In this document: piece by piece, positions 12,130-24,827 of the stretch | Position numbering within the stretch: the first letter of the stretch is position 1 | Layout: each line of letters begins with the position of its first letter | Translations under genes and position numbers: made by a program | Notes under the pieces: generated by a model | Told to the model about the DNA's origin: nothing | Database searches by the model: none | Seen by the model: only the letters and a program-made list of their open reading frames with translations | DNA from: Leptodontidium sp. MPI-SDFR-AT-0119 | Lineage: Eukaryota > Ascomycota > Leotiomycetes > Helotiales > Leptodontidiaceae | Direction: 5' to 3' | DNA length: 64,000 bases | Assembly: GCA_020726505.1 (NCBI GenBank) | Contig: JAHLEZ010000001.1 | Span: 1,922,001 to 1,986,000 of the forward strand

Positions 12130-12312
12130 ATGATAGAGAAGCTCAATCTGGTCCAGCAACTTGACCAGGGGGGCGCACGCACAGTCAATGTTGGGGCAGC
12201 ATTTGATTCTGAGGAATCTACTCAACAATGGAGGAAGAAAATGAAATGCTGGCACCACCAGTTGTCGTCCAGTTGCGGGCACAAGCTGGTGGTCAGATGG
12301 AACGCTCTCTGA
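12130..12312 (+). promoter_or_regulatory. Overlapping uORF across the Rim15 start
   Basis: ATG at 12130 opens a 60-codon frame (MIEKLNLVQQLDQGG...) that ends at 12312, beyond the main ATG at 12228 and in a different frame. Its ATG has C at -3 (poor context), while the main ATG sits in ACAATGG, a strong context that favours leaky scanning. An unrecognised leader intron could remove it. Confidence 0.35.
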
Positions 12313-15300
12313 GCGCGGATATTCGGGAGGAAAGAGAAGACCTGCGAGAGGCTGCGGAACAGACGCTCAATGTGATCATGGATCTAGGCCTGAATGGGAA
12401 TATCAGATGGGTGAGCCCCTCTTGGACTGATGTTATCGGCACCAGTTTCGAGTCGGTGCAAGGAAAGCCAATCAAAGACCTGCTAGTCAGCGAAAACAAG
12501 GAAGCCTTTTCGGACATCGTGGAGTCAATGAAGAAGGATGATTCGCGCAGTCAAATCGTCCGATTCAGTGTGCAGCTGGGACCTGCCTCCAAGTTGGCAC
12601 CTATCGACGTTCTCATGGCCGAGAGCGACGAGGAGGTGGCCGCAGCACAACGCGAACCAGCAACAATTGAGCTGGAAGGACAGGGTATTATGGTCTACGA
12701 CCGAACATCTGGGGGGGAGAGTCACGTAGGTCAAGTTGCACTCGAGTTCGAATTATGCTGACATTTTCAGACAATGTGGATGATCAGACCCTGGATTGCC
12801 CCTCGCGAGATCCAAATCGATTTACCTGCTGTTATCGTTGATTCTCTTGGATCGGGGGCAGAGATTCTAGCAAGTCATCTCACGACATTGGCCGAAGCTG
12901 GCTTGGAGGACCCAGGAAACCATGCTCCACCTCTTCCTGTACTCTGCCGGATCTGCGAACGTCAAATCCCCCCTTGGTGGTTTGAGAAGCACACCGAGCT
13001 TTGTCTCCAAGAACATAAGGCTGAGATGGAAGTTCAGATGTGTCAAGAAAACCTAACAGAGCACCGTCACGCCATTGTCAAGGTCCTCGATGCTCTCGAA
13101 GCCCGCAAATCTCGACCTATCTCTGGCGACCAACCCGTTCTAGCACCACCACAAGCCGAGTACAAGGGCATGCCCATTGGTCCTGGTTCCTCGACCTCCT
13201 CTTCTGGAACTGCCTCCCCAGGTACTCCTGCTGAACGATCAAGAGATCCCTCAAGGTCTGGATTTGGCCATGCACGAGCTCGATCGTTTGCTGTTCGACG
13301 ACCACAAGCAAGAATCGTCGAACTACTTCTGGACCTCTGCGATACTGCGATCGAAATTAGTACGCCAGCCATCAAAGAAGCCTCGTCTCACGCTCCTGGC
13401 GAGTTCCGCACGCAGTCTCCACAATCAGAGTCCCGGATATCGCAAGTGATGCAATGGCAATCTCCTACCAACAACACGTTGGAACAGGAGCAGGGCCTGT
13501 CTGTGCTTTGTCAAGATAGTGAAAGAACAGCGAAGGGGAAAGTTGAAGCTGTCTTACGCCACCGTAGAATTATCGAGTACTCCGAGCGTATCCGAATCGA
13601 GTTCTCGGTTATTGTCCAGGACTGTATCGATGAGGCCATGCGAAAGGCCGCCAAAATTGCAGCCGGGCATCTGACAGATTCCGATGATGAGGCTGGGAGA
13701 ACTCCTGCCCATGATGAGGGATTCTTCAGCGGATCCTTCGATGGCCCGTCTTCTTTGGCAGCCGCGCTTCGTGAAGCTGAAATGGGGAGGAGTGGAGCAC
13801 GTCGAACATCGTCAACTGCAGTCTCAACCAGGTCAAGCAGCCCAAAGGAATGCCCAACCCCACGATCTCATACCGGCCAACACAGCATTCTTTCCCAGTC
13901 CCAAGACTCTCGTCGACAGTCCTTGTTTTTCGAAAGCGATGCAGGTGCCGATAGTGATACCAGCCATCGATCGTCTTCCCTGATGTCACGCCCCGCAAGA
14001 ACAGAATCTCCTGTGTCCGAATTTGGTGACCTCAGACGTGCTGCGAGCTCTCGTCAGCGCCACCGACGCAGTATTATTCTTCCTGGAACTACGTCGCCGC
14101 ATCGACAGGAATCGCCTGTTCGGATTCCACAGCCATCCTCGCCACTTCGAATTTCAAAACCTCGGGGATTGCCCATTGCCCATGAAGGAGTTGTCTCCCC
14201 TACAGCATCACCAATGCTTCCTGGAAGTGAATTTACTTCGCCAGCCCTCATTCCAAACCATCACCACCATCACAGACGACAGTCATCGGCTGCTGGCTCA
14301 GATCCATCACGGCAACCGCCATCTCCTCGCCTGAATTCTGTGAGCGCGCCCCAAGCTCGAGCTGTACCACCATCCATCAAGGACTTCGAAATCATCAAGC
14401 CAATCAGTAAAGGTGCTTTTGGAAGTGTCTACCTTGCGAAGAAGAGATCTACCGGAGACTATTACGCCATCAAGGTATTGAAAAAGGCAGACATGGTTGC
14501 AAAGAACCAAGTGACCAATGTCAAGGCCGAACGAGCTATCATGATGTGGCAAGGTGAAAGCGATTTTGTTGCCAAATTGTACTGGACCTTTTCCAGCAAA
14601 GATTATCTCTATCTGGTAATGGAGTATCTTAACGGTGGAGATTGCGCGTCCCTCATCAAAGTTCTAGGCGGCTTGCCAGAAGATTGGGCTAAGAAATACC
14701 TCGGTGAAGTCATATTGGGTGTTGAGCACCTCCACAATCGCGGAATTGTTCATCGAGATCTGAAACCTGATAACCTCCTTATTGATCAGAAAGGTCACCT
14801 GAAGTTGACTGACTTCGGTCTCTCACGAATGGGCTTGATTGGTCGTCAGAAGCGGGTTCTCAACAGCTCCACAAATGATTCTGCTCCAGATCTTCTGAAG
14901 CAAGGCCCATTTGCACGTACTATGTCTATCAGTTCTTCGCGGTCAACCTCCTTTGACTTCCAAGGTCATCACTCACCAGGGTCAACCCCTCAAATGACTC
15001 CTGATCTTGCCGCTGGCTTGGGAACACCATCATACTTCAATCTAAGTCGAGAGAATACTTTGAACAAAGACACTCGTCGCGCCTCCGGTCGTAGTGACAG
15101 TGGCGGGAGCGATGCTTTGAATCAAATGTTCAGCAGCTTCTCTCTCAATGACAGCCAAGCCCAGCATATGATGAATCAAAGAAGAAGTCCCATAGAAGAA
15201 ATGAGCGAGAATGAAGGAAATGGTTCTCCTGACCTTCCGGCTCTGCATCCGACAACTAGCCAGACCAGCTCAGACTTGCGAAGTACGCCACCGCAGACCA

Positions 15301-18020
15301 GCATGATGCCACCTCCAATGGCCCTGTTTGATCCTGATGATAGCAATCGTCGTTTCGTCGGTACTCCGGATTATCTTGCGCCCGAGACTGTGAACGGTGT
15401 TGGTCAGGACGAAAACAGCGATTGGTGGTCCGTTGGATGCATCCTGTTCGAGTTCCTCTATGGATACCCACCATTTCATGCATCAACTCCAGATGAGGTG
15501 TTTGAGAATATCCTCGCTCGAAGAATCTCTTGGCCCGATGATAACGACTTCGAGGTCTCGCCGGAAGCAAAGGACCTGATGAACCAGCTCCTGTGTCTCA
15601 ACCCACTCGAAAGACTTGGGGCAAATACTGACGACAAGTTCTCTTGCGGTGGCGACGAGATCCGAAACCATGCTTGGTTCGAGGGAACACAGTGGGACAA
15701 GCTCCTCGAAGACGATGCACAGTTCGTCCCGGCGCCGGAAAATCCTGAAGATACCGAATATTTTGATTCTCGCGGGGCTACCTTGCAATCTTTTGCAGAG
15801 GAGATGGAAGATCAGACGTCGCCACAACCCTCGGCGGCAGGTGCAGAATATCACGAACGTCCCCACGACGCGTTGTCTCGCGTACGGTCTCAGGTTAATT
15901 CGATCAAGCGTGGCTTGATGCCACTGCATATTCCGCCCCATGTCCGCGACATGAAGAGTCGCAGACTCAGTGAGCCTGTAGTTTCCGATGACTTTGGTAA
16001 TTTTGCTTTCAAAAACCTGCCGGTCCTAGAGAAAGCAAACAAGGATGTGATCCAGAAACTTCGAGCAGAAGCTCTAGCTGCACAGAACAAACAAAACGCT
16101 ACGAGCCCAATTGGCACTGGACCAAATATGGCTACTTCACCAGGGCCAGTTCTGGAGGGAAGCCCTATACTGCCAATGCCCATCCAGCGAACACTTTCCA
16201 ATGCCAAAGCTACGGCCAGACCTTCGTCCCCATCAGGATTCAGCCAGTCAAATTCGTCGCCTAGCAGAGCTTCCCAGCCATCTTCGCCACTCCTTGTCTC
16301 CTTCGTTGCAGGCCAGAATGGCGAGGGCCGTAGGAAGACCTCGAGTAATTCTTCCAGCTTGTCGCATCAATCTAGCAATTCTTTAGCACCTGGAAGCTTC
16401 TTCGATGGACCTCGTATGCCATCAAACCTTCAAAAGGCCTCTTCAGCTGTTTCGTCGCCCATCAAGACTCGAGGGGGCGCCCCACCACCGTTGGCACTAT
16501 CGCCTCAAAAGATTTCAACCCCAAGACAAGCAAGCAGCTCTTCTACGAGAGCTCGGTCGCAAACGGTGGGCTCGCAAGAGGGTAGTCCAATTCCCGCCGA
16601 CCTTTTCTCCCACCGAAAGCGACGCAGCCAGGTTTTCGATATGTCGCCCTCGTCATCAGACAATGAAGGCGATAAGGCGAACGCTCTTCTTCGTGTTCAA
16701 CGTCGTCGCCAAAGTTCTCGGCGAATGTCCCAGATCACATTGGCTGACGGCCCCGCTTTCCGGCCTCTTGATGTTCTAATTTGTGAAGATCATCCCGTTT
16801 CACGGATGGTGATGGAGAAGCTACTAGAAAAACTCCGATGCAGGACAATTACTGTTTCAAATGGAGCCGAAGCAATGCGATATGCCATGAGCGAGATCAA
16901 ATTCGACATAATCATGATGGAGTTCAAGCTGCCTCAGATCAATGGCGCAGATGTTGCTCGGATGATTCGAGACACCAAGAACGCCAACTCTTCCACTCCT
17001 ATTGTTGCCGTCACTGGCTATCTGAAGGAATTACAGGCACCTCATCATTTCGATGCCTTGATAGAGAAGCCTCCAACGACTTCTAAGTTGACGGATGCCA
17101 TGTGCCGACTTTGTCAGTGGAAGGCTCCAGCACCTGGTCAGATCACATCGAATCCTCTTGGTTACCCTCAACCTTCAGGTTTGCGACAAGAGAGCCTTCG
17201 ACTAGAAGACAGCCCTACATCCAATGGCTCTTTAAGCTACGCTCATATTCCTGGCAGCTATAGAGGTTCTAGTCGAGCAGATTCTAGGGATTCTAGTCTT
17301 TTCGGCGATTCAGGATCTCTCGCCAATGAAGATGTTCATGTTGTTATTAGTCGAAAGGCCACAGGTGACTGGGATGATACTTCTGGCCTCGGGATTAGTA
17401 ACGATGAGGCAATGCTTGATTCCCGTGATCTTCCCAAGGCGTTACCTCCACGACTTCTGCATGAGGAATCAGCGCCAGGGCGAATGGAGGCGATTCACAA
17501 ATTTCCGATTCGTCAACGCTCGACCGAAAAGATGAAGATGAAGCGAGAATCTCTGGAGAAGCACCGTCGTGAGTGTGCCGAATCGGCTGAATCGGGGGAT
17601 GATGAAGATGAAGTTCTAGGAGACGTCTCGGTCCGTGAAAAGGCAAGCCCAAAGGGTGCCCAGAAGACTCATCGTGGATCGAAACTAAGCACGGAAATGA
17701 TGAGAACGAACAGTCGTGGAAGCGTTGTTTCCAGCTCGGATGCCACAGCTTATGCTGATGCCATTGAGCCACCTCCAACAGTTGCCGAAGAACCTCCTTT
17801 GGCGTCTGAGATCGGCGGTGCAACGTTGACTCCACCCGAAGTCTTCACTACGCCGGGTGAAAACGTCATCGATATCGATTTGAATGAAACCCCCAAACCA
17901 TCCTCGTCACAAAGGGACCCAATGGATGTGGATCAAACACCGCGAGCACCATCGGGTGCGTCAAATCGATCGGATTACATGATGTGCAAGGGCACCAATA
18001 GAGACGGTGGAGAAATTTGA
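12228..18020 (+). CDS. rim15: Rim15-like PAS/kinase/receiver Ser-Thr kinase
   Basis: Two exons, 12228-12725 and 12771-18020, with a 45-nt phase-0 intron, give 1915 residues. In order: a PAS-like segment (about 45-110, NVIMDLGLNGNIRWVSPSW); a zinc-binding CxxC...H...C block near 228-245 (CRICERQIPPWWFEKHTELC); long Ser-rich linkers; a kinase domain from about 704 (ISKGAFGSVYLAKK, HRDLKPDN near 827, DFGLS near 847). About 180 low-complexity residues separate DFG from GTPDYLAPE near 1030. A receiver-like domain follows at about 1498-1618. This is the Rim15/Cek1/Ppk18 architecture: the nutrient-controlled kinase that drives quiescence and stress programmes through endosulfine. In the receiver, Glu (codon 16920-16922, residue about 1550) replaces the phosphoacceptor Asp. 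The start was chosen because TGA at 12210 blocks upstream extension and ACAATGG is a good context; uORFs precede it. Confidence 0.93.
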
Positions 18021-20023
18021 TTTCAACCAAAAAACTACTTCTTTTTCTATCCTGTCGAAAACAAACACTTTCGGCACTTTAAAAACTCTTTATTTTGCGA
18101 CACGGACAGCGCGGCGTTAGGGTAAATTTGGTCCTGGAAGGACAAGGCGGCGGAATATGGGGCCCCAGAAGGCGTTATTTGAACCCTGGCCGGGCGTTTT
18201 TGGCCATCTGCTGCATTTACACACTGGACGTGTTGTCGCTCAGCTCACATTTTTCATTTTGCCTTTTCCAAATCAGCGGAACCAGAAAAATATGTTTCTA
18301 TACTTGGTCCCTGAGGCGGACTTTTTTTTCCCCTTCTCCAGCGCGGGCAGATTGCCATACTCTCGACTCGACTTGCTACTTACTTACCTACCTTTCTTTT
18401 GTACATTTGTTTAGGGTTTCTAGGGTGTGGTGGATGGATGGATGGTGGGGAAGTTGATCTTTTCTTCGGGTGTTTGTGTTTGTCTGTGTTTGCTTCCTCG
18501 GTTGAGGGTGGGAATCTTCCTTTCCAGATTGTCTGATGTCAATACCCACCTACCGGCTGGGCTCTTCTTCATTTCTTTTATTATCAAAGATGCGGTTGCG
18601 TGGAGTTTGGAGGTGGTTGGTGGATCGGATGGAGAATAGTGGCTTGAGGCAGACAACCGGATGGAAAATCCAAGGCTGTGCTGTCGTGAGCTTGTTGTAG
18701 ACTTGAGCGGTTTGCAATTTAAAATCATTAAATTGCTTGTTCGGCTTCCTGCTTGCGTGACTCTATGATATCAACAAATTATCTTGCGTGGTTGGAAGGC
18801 CTGCATATTTTTAACAGGTGTGAGGACAGTGGATTGTGGTGAGTTGGCTACTTGAATAATCGTGGGCATAAAAATAGATTCGGATTTGGCTTTCCGTCGT
18901 TTGTTTGTTTACTTTCTCATACCCATACATAAATAGCCTGCTAGTGGACGTTCTTGCTCGTTTACGACAGATAGAATTAAGCATTCCTTGGGAATTGAAA
19001 GGTATAATCTGGCCAGTGGCGTAGACTGCTTCCTACTTAAGTCTGAAGTTGTTCTCGTGATATTCAATTAGTGCCTCGAGGCCAACTACCAAGGACTTCA
19101 ATTGAATTTAGTTCCATTGAGAATTGAGAGATAGAGACGCGTCACCTTCGAGGTTACAGATATAGAGAAATTATGGCCAACGTTGGCCTGTAACTTCTGC
19201 TTATAGTTAAATCGCATTGCTTGAACCTCTATTTCAATTTCAAAATGTTATATTTTCATGCTTCGTCCAGTTGTCTGTTTCAAGGTCACATTGTTGACTT
19301 GTGAAAGAGCCCAAGGCTACAATGTACGCTTTTAGCGAAACCCTGGGCAATTATGAGCACGGTACTTAGCAGCCGCGAAACAATCCCTTCTCTTGCACAT
19401 CTACATCCCACCCACCTTCATCCAAGATCCCTTCGTCCTCAAGCTGCCTGGTCCAAATCTCAAACGGCCAGCAATACTTTTCTTTTTATAAAATCGGCCG
19501 TCTTGATGTCTTCATAACTTCACGCTCTCGCCTTTTCCCTTGCTTTTCCAGCCCCCAACATACGGCATCAGGTGATGTGCAAACCTGCACACCATCCTCG
19601 TATATTTCAGGGGATGTCATACCAATGAGGCGGCCTCGTAGACATTCTGTGCGCCCCTCCGTGTGGTACACCATGGCGACAGCCTTACGCCACCAATATT
19701 TCATTCGTTCGATTGAGTCGCCCGTGCTGAAATCATTGCCCAGTAAACGAGCAAATCTTGTGCTAGGCAGGAAAGAGATTGTTATGACGTTCGGTGTGTT
19801 CAGCTGGGCTTATGGATCAGTGACTCGGGGCTCAGTTCTCTGCCTGGCCTACAAGCCTTGGCCATTGAGGCTCTTTGCACTTTGATTGTTAAGTATGCTC
19901 TATGTCGAACCTTTCTGCGAACTTTGCGCGTTGTTCATTTCAAGATTTACTCCATCAGCCCGGAGAGTGCCAGGTGATTGAAGCTAAGCTGAAATAGCAC
20001 TCTGTGGACCATCCGGCGACTCG
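18021..20023. other. 3' region of Rim15-like gene and spacer
   Basis: Begins with a T- and pyrimidine-rich presumptive 3' UTR. A short GGAT repeat (TGGATGGATGGATGG) lies near 18430. No gene was recognised; open frames near 18.1-18.6 and 19.5-19.9 kb lack motifs. The last 300 bases are the likely promoter of the ankyrin gene. Confidence 0.45.
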
Positions 20024-23000
20024 ATGACAATGAAAAGTCCACCAAGATCATACGCAAATGCTGCGAGTAGCCCTGGTCATCCTGAGACTGAGCACAAACC
20101 AGGGCCGCTGGCCTATTCAGTTGATCGGACGACTAGTGTCGCTTCAATCCACAGACACCGACCGTCCGTGATCGCAATCGAAGAACCAATTATAGAGGGG
20201 TCGAGACTGTCCGCCAGACAATCAAGAGGCTCTGTTGACACCTCATCCGCTTCGCTCAGGCCGTCCTTGGCATCCCGTCGACCATCGCTTGCTCATAACG
20301 TACTCGAGAGAATATCCTCAATAGCATCTCGTGTTTCTGATGCTCCATCTAGTGCATCGGCTACGTTAGAGTCGATACCTGCGTCTCGATATGATGGCCC
20401 AGTACTACAGGGGCCAGGAAAGAAAAAGAGAAAGCCGAGGCCACGGAATCGACGCCACAGATCATCACTTACGAGGGATCATGGAGATTTTCTCGCATCT
20501 CAAGCCGGGGCCATTGAGCATCAACCAGCCAGAATAGAAGCTGTGAGCCCTCTGGTGGAAGCGATCTCAGAGGGTGATTTGGAGGCTGCCAGAAAGATCA
20601 TTGCCGACAAGACGTACCTTCAAGAACAGGACATCATCGGAAAGCCATTGCAGTAAGTGTTTATTTATGCATCAAGTTAATGCTTGTTCTAGGATCCCAG
20701 GACATCATTATCATGATTCTGGTTCCTCAATCCCAAAACATTTGGAAAATTCAAATGCTGATTTCATGGTGAGTGCTGCGGCGCTTGCTGGACACGAGGA
20801 GATTATCAAACAGCTCTTAGATGCTGGCGACTTCAACATTAACGACCGAGACTCTCGAGAACGGACGGCATTGTATGCTGCCAAGTCAAGGGGTCATGAG
20901 GCAGTTGCGAATTTGCTGCTCGCCAGAGGCGCCAAGGACCTTTCATCTGAGGAATCTCGTATCGCTGGCATCGAGCTCAAACGATGGCATGCTTACGAGC
21001 CCCAGATGAACACATCTGCATATGTTCCTCCCCAAAGGCAAACTTTAGAGGATGCTGAAGTGACGGCTGAGCCAGATCAAGAATCAGACGAGGACAGTAA
21101 CCACGTTCAGTTTCCTCCAACCAGCCGAGTAGAATCCGAGTACGAACATCTCTACAAGCTCGAAGTCGGAAGTTGCGAAAATATCAAGGATATGGAGGAA
21201 GCCGTCAACAAGACGCGGGTCGCTGCTCAGAAGAAGGGCGAGTGGGTACGAGGACCAATGACCCTAGCATCAACCATTCAAAAAGAACTTCCCATGAAGC
21301 ATAAGCATGTCAGATTTCCAGGATTTGGATTTGAGATACCAATTGTCGAGTTTGATTTTACCAGCAACAGGGGCCATCGAGTAATATCGCCTGCGCCAAC
21401 AGTTGATAAGCTTCTTTACGGCGCTCTAGGTGTTGACTCAATCACCCGCGGGGACGATCCTGCTTCCGAGACGACTTGCAGGTGGTATCACATTCCAGCC
21501 AACCACCTTGGATGGGCAGAGGATCTCATTAAGAAGATATACGAGAAGAGGAGCGTGAAAGAGCAACAGAAGCGAGATGTCATTCTTCGTCGCGAACCTT
21601 TCGGGGTTGATTCTGATCCGACGAAGCCAATCATGCTTGATCCCCGCCCGCAGGCAAGATCTCTCAGACCTCTATGTCGGAACATGACTTTGGATCGAGA
21701 AGGAAACACGAGAATGGCAACTGCTCTCAACTTGCGAATTCCCTTTGTACACGTAAGTGGTACTGGAGAGCCAATACTTTCCCCATTTGAATCATCCAAA
21801 TCTTGTCGCGACATACATTATCCTATTCTCCCGGAATCCGGCACTTGCTGACTACTTTGTTATCCACTATCTAGTGGGAGACTGAAACGAACAGATTTGA
21901 GATGCATCGTATGTAGGCTTCGTTTTCATCCAAGGAAGAAGCTAATTTCCCGACAGATGTTATGGAAACAGTTAGGGACAGTTACAAGCACGATATCGAC
22001 AATCGAGACCCCTCACAACGACAGATTCCAGATCTAAAAATCATTCAAGACTTCACTGAGTGGAACAAAAATGAGAAGTTGCTATGTGCATACTTGTACA
22101 GCAGTCTACCAGTTCATCCACGTCGAACCCTCGACCAATTCTACTATCACATGTTGGAAGACACGGAACACCGAGATCAAGACCAAGTAATTACTCGATA
22201 TTATCACAATGTTTGGAAACGGAATCACGACTTCCCTGAAGATGATGAAGAGCATAACTTTGCAAAGCAGGCTTCTGCTGCACCAAAGTCAACTTTTACC
22301 CTCGAAGTGGTTCCGAAGTCACTGGAGCCGGAGATGACGAATGGATATACTCAGGCTCATCGAAGGCATACCTTATCTTCCAACAATCGGATGGACGACG
22401 AGCCAAAGAACATTCTCCGAAGCAGGAGAAATACAAAGGTCGAAGAGCCTAAAGAGAAATTCACGGAACCTAAAGAGGAAGCGCATGTCTTGATGGTGGA
22501 TCAACTTTGGCTCTGGATTTTAGATGAGAGTGCGTATTTCAACCCACTTTTAATCGCCTCATGCTAATTTGCATCTCAGACACAATCATCACCAGTTTTC
22601 CACAAAATTGGACGCATGATGATGACAAACATCAGATTGAAGGCGACCCGCAGGATGTTTTGCAAAGCATACACAAATATTTAACTCTCGTGAATAGACC
22701 GCCACTCGAGTCTGTATATGACCTCGCCCAGCTCATCGTGTACAAGTCCCTCGCAACATTCTGCAACAAACCCACTCCGTATGGCCCGATGCAAATTCTA
22801 GATGTGTATGAAAGTGCCATTGCTTCTGTAGTATGTCACAATCCTACAAACAAACTTGCCTGGCTTTCGAGACACTAACGTGGAGCAGACTGATGAAGAA
22901 ACAAAACTTTTCAACAAATTCGCTGCCGAATCGAAGGAGACCTGGTCCCAGGATAAAATCACTGGTGAGAATAGGAGAAGTCCAGAAGAACTCTACAATA

Positions 23001-23933
23001 TCGACCAGGAAATCGAACAATTGAAGGAGATCAAAGATATTCAAGATGAACTCCATATCTTGTCTGTCTTACTTGAATCGCAAATTCCAGTTCTGCAGGA
23101 AGCTTCCGATGCGTTAGGCAAGCCGGCAGAAACTCCAGAACCGAAGCCAAAGTCGTCACTCATTTCACAAACTGGAAGATCTGTACAAAATAGGATCGGG
23201 CAGACAGTACCCTACAGTTCGGAATTTGATTTTGAGAAACTGCATAAGATGGTACAGGAACAGGAAGTCCGTGTGAAGGGTCTCAAACAACAGGCAGAGC
23301 AAGCGAACAAGGCAGTGAGTATCCCATTCGCGGCATTCAATTTAACATAGATGCTGACGAGATAAGCTCAACCACCTGCTTGATTTGAAGCAGAAGCAAG
23401 CCAATGTTTCCGAAGCAAGGTCAGCAAGATGGACCGCAGAGTCAACTAAGCAACAAGGGAACATCATGGTGCTTTTCACGCTTGTCACTATCATCTTTGT
23501 ATGACAAATTTTATCCCACAATGTAAATCTGCATAGCTAATATTTTCAGGCCCCTCTATCCCTCTTAGCCACGATATTCAGTCTTCGAGTCGTCGAATTC
23601 CCCACAACTCTCCACATGGGCTTCGTCGTGAAATACATGTTCGTCGTTTCCATCGCAGTTATCGTCCCACTCATAGGACTTGTGGTATACACGACACGAC
23701 TTGCGATTGCCAAGGTTTTCCTACGCCTCGAGCAACGAATTGCAACTTGGAAATGGTTCCATCCTATCACTTGGGAGCGACTCAAGGAGACTTTGAAGAA
23801 GAGGTGGGAGGGATATGATGGCGAAAATGTTTCAAGTGATACAGAGGTGCCTCAGACAAAACTAGAAGTTTCTAGATTGAGATTCTGGAAGTCGAGAAAG
23901 AAGCTAGTTGAAGATACGGAGAAGGGTTCGTGA
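20024..23933 (+). CDS. Ankyrin-repeat protein with CorA-like C-terminus
   Basis: Eight exons close in frame: 20024-20652, 20693-21752, 21875-21908, 21957-22529, 22580-22830, 22889-23314, 23367-23498, 23550-23933, giving 1162 residues. Exon 1 is Ser/Arg-rich with a basic cluster (KKKRKPRPRNRRHR). Exons 1-2 hold a few ankyrin repeats (SPLVEAISEGDLEAARKII; AALAGHEEIIKQLLDAGDFN; TALYAAKSRGHEAVANLLL). The middle carries the fungal CorA-like features WETETNR, DQLWLWILDE and ITSFPQNW. A coiled coil (EQEVRVKGLKQQAEQANKA) precedes two transmembrane helices (MVLFTLVTIIFAPLSLLATIF; KYMFVVSIAVIVPLIGLVVY). CorA channels have Gly-Met-Asn after the first helix; here the equivalent site reads SLR, so Mg2+ transport is doubtful. 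This ankyrin/CorA-like family is common in filamentous fungi and poorly characterised; membrane location is inferred. Confidence 0.85.
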
Positions 23934-24827
23934 TATGCTGGCATATTCATAGTATTAGCTGTATTGTGGCGCTGTTTTGAATGTTACTGGGAGCTTGCCT
24001 CTTCTTCCTTGGGACCTGTAGTGGCATCGTTTCCTTACATAGGATTTGCAGAATACTATTTTTTGCCTCAAGTGTAAAAGGAGAGGCAACACTTTCTCCG
24101 CATAGGGCGAGAATAGTATCAGGTAATGGCTAATCATGGCTCGGGAAAAATACTCAAATCGTTGCGTGCCTTAGAAAATACTAAACCAATGTGCTGCTTC
24201 CATCTACAGCTTGTATATTTGTACCCCGGTTCAATTATATTCAGCCGTCCACCACTAGCTGTTTGCTTCACTTGACTGTGTCCTTCCATTCTCAAGGGCA
24301 AGGTCTAACATGCTCAAGCCCTCCTTCTCTCAGGCATTCAAAGCTAACTCTCGTGCTTTCGAGGAGGTCTTTCCAATTTGGATTTCTTAAGAGGATATTC
24401 TTGAGTTCCAGGGCAGGTATAGAATGGAGTGGCGGGTCCCGAGTTCCCCTCAAGAAATATCTGAGGTCTCGAGGCTTGGCGCAGTTCCACACTATGAGGA
24501 GCGCAATTGCAAGCCATAGACATAGCAAGATTTCGACAGCTGCCAAGTCCTAGTCCCGATAAGTAATAGTTTTTCCTGAGTTGGTTTATTGGGAGTCCTT
24601 ATATATGCCCAAAGCATTACATGAGCAATGACTGAATGTGAGTCAGAAGGTGAGCTTGAACGTGAGCCTGGGCCGCGAGTAGGAAATTTTCTCAATTGTA
24701 CTTTTTGATATCTCTTGCTCCTCCTAGTCACTATAGCGCCTCTAACTTATGTCCCAAAACTCCCTGTACAAACCCCGCGATTTATTCCCCTATCCACGAG
24801 GAAATATAGATTTCGATGGGGTCGATT
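23934..24827. other. Convergent 3' spacer
   Basis: Lies between the 3' ends of the ankyrin/CorA-like gene (+) and MTD1 (-). Open frames here lack any motif and I see no gene. Confidence 0.5.

Noticed and set aside
15483..15941. Minus-strand open frames inside the Rim15-like gene
   Set aside because: Lie wholly within conserved kinase-domain coding sequence with no own motif.
18420..18450. GGATGGATGGATGG tract as possible telomere-like or CRISPR repeat
   Set aside because: Simple short tandem repeat of only a few units, with no spacer structure.
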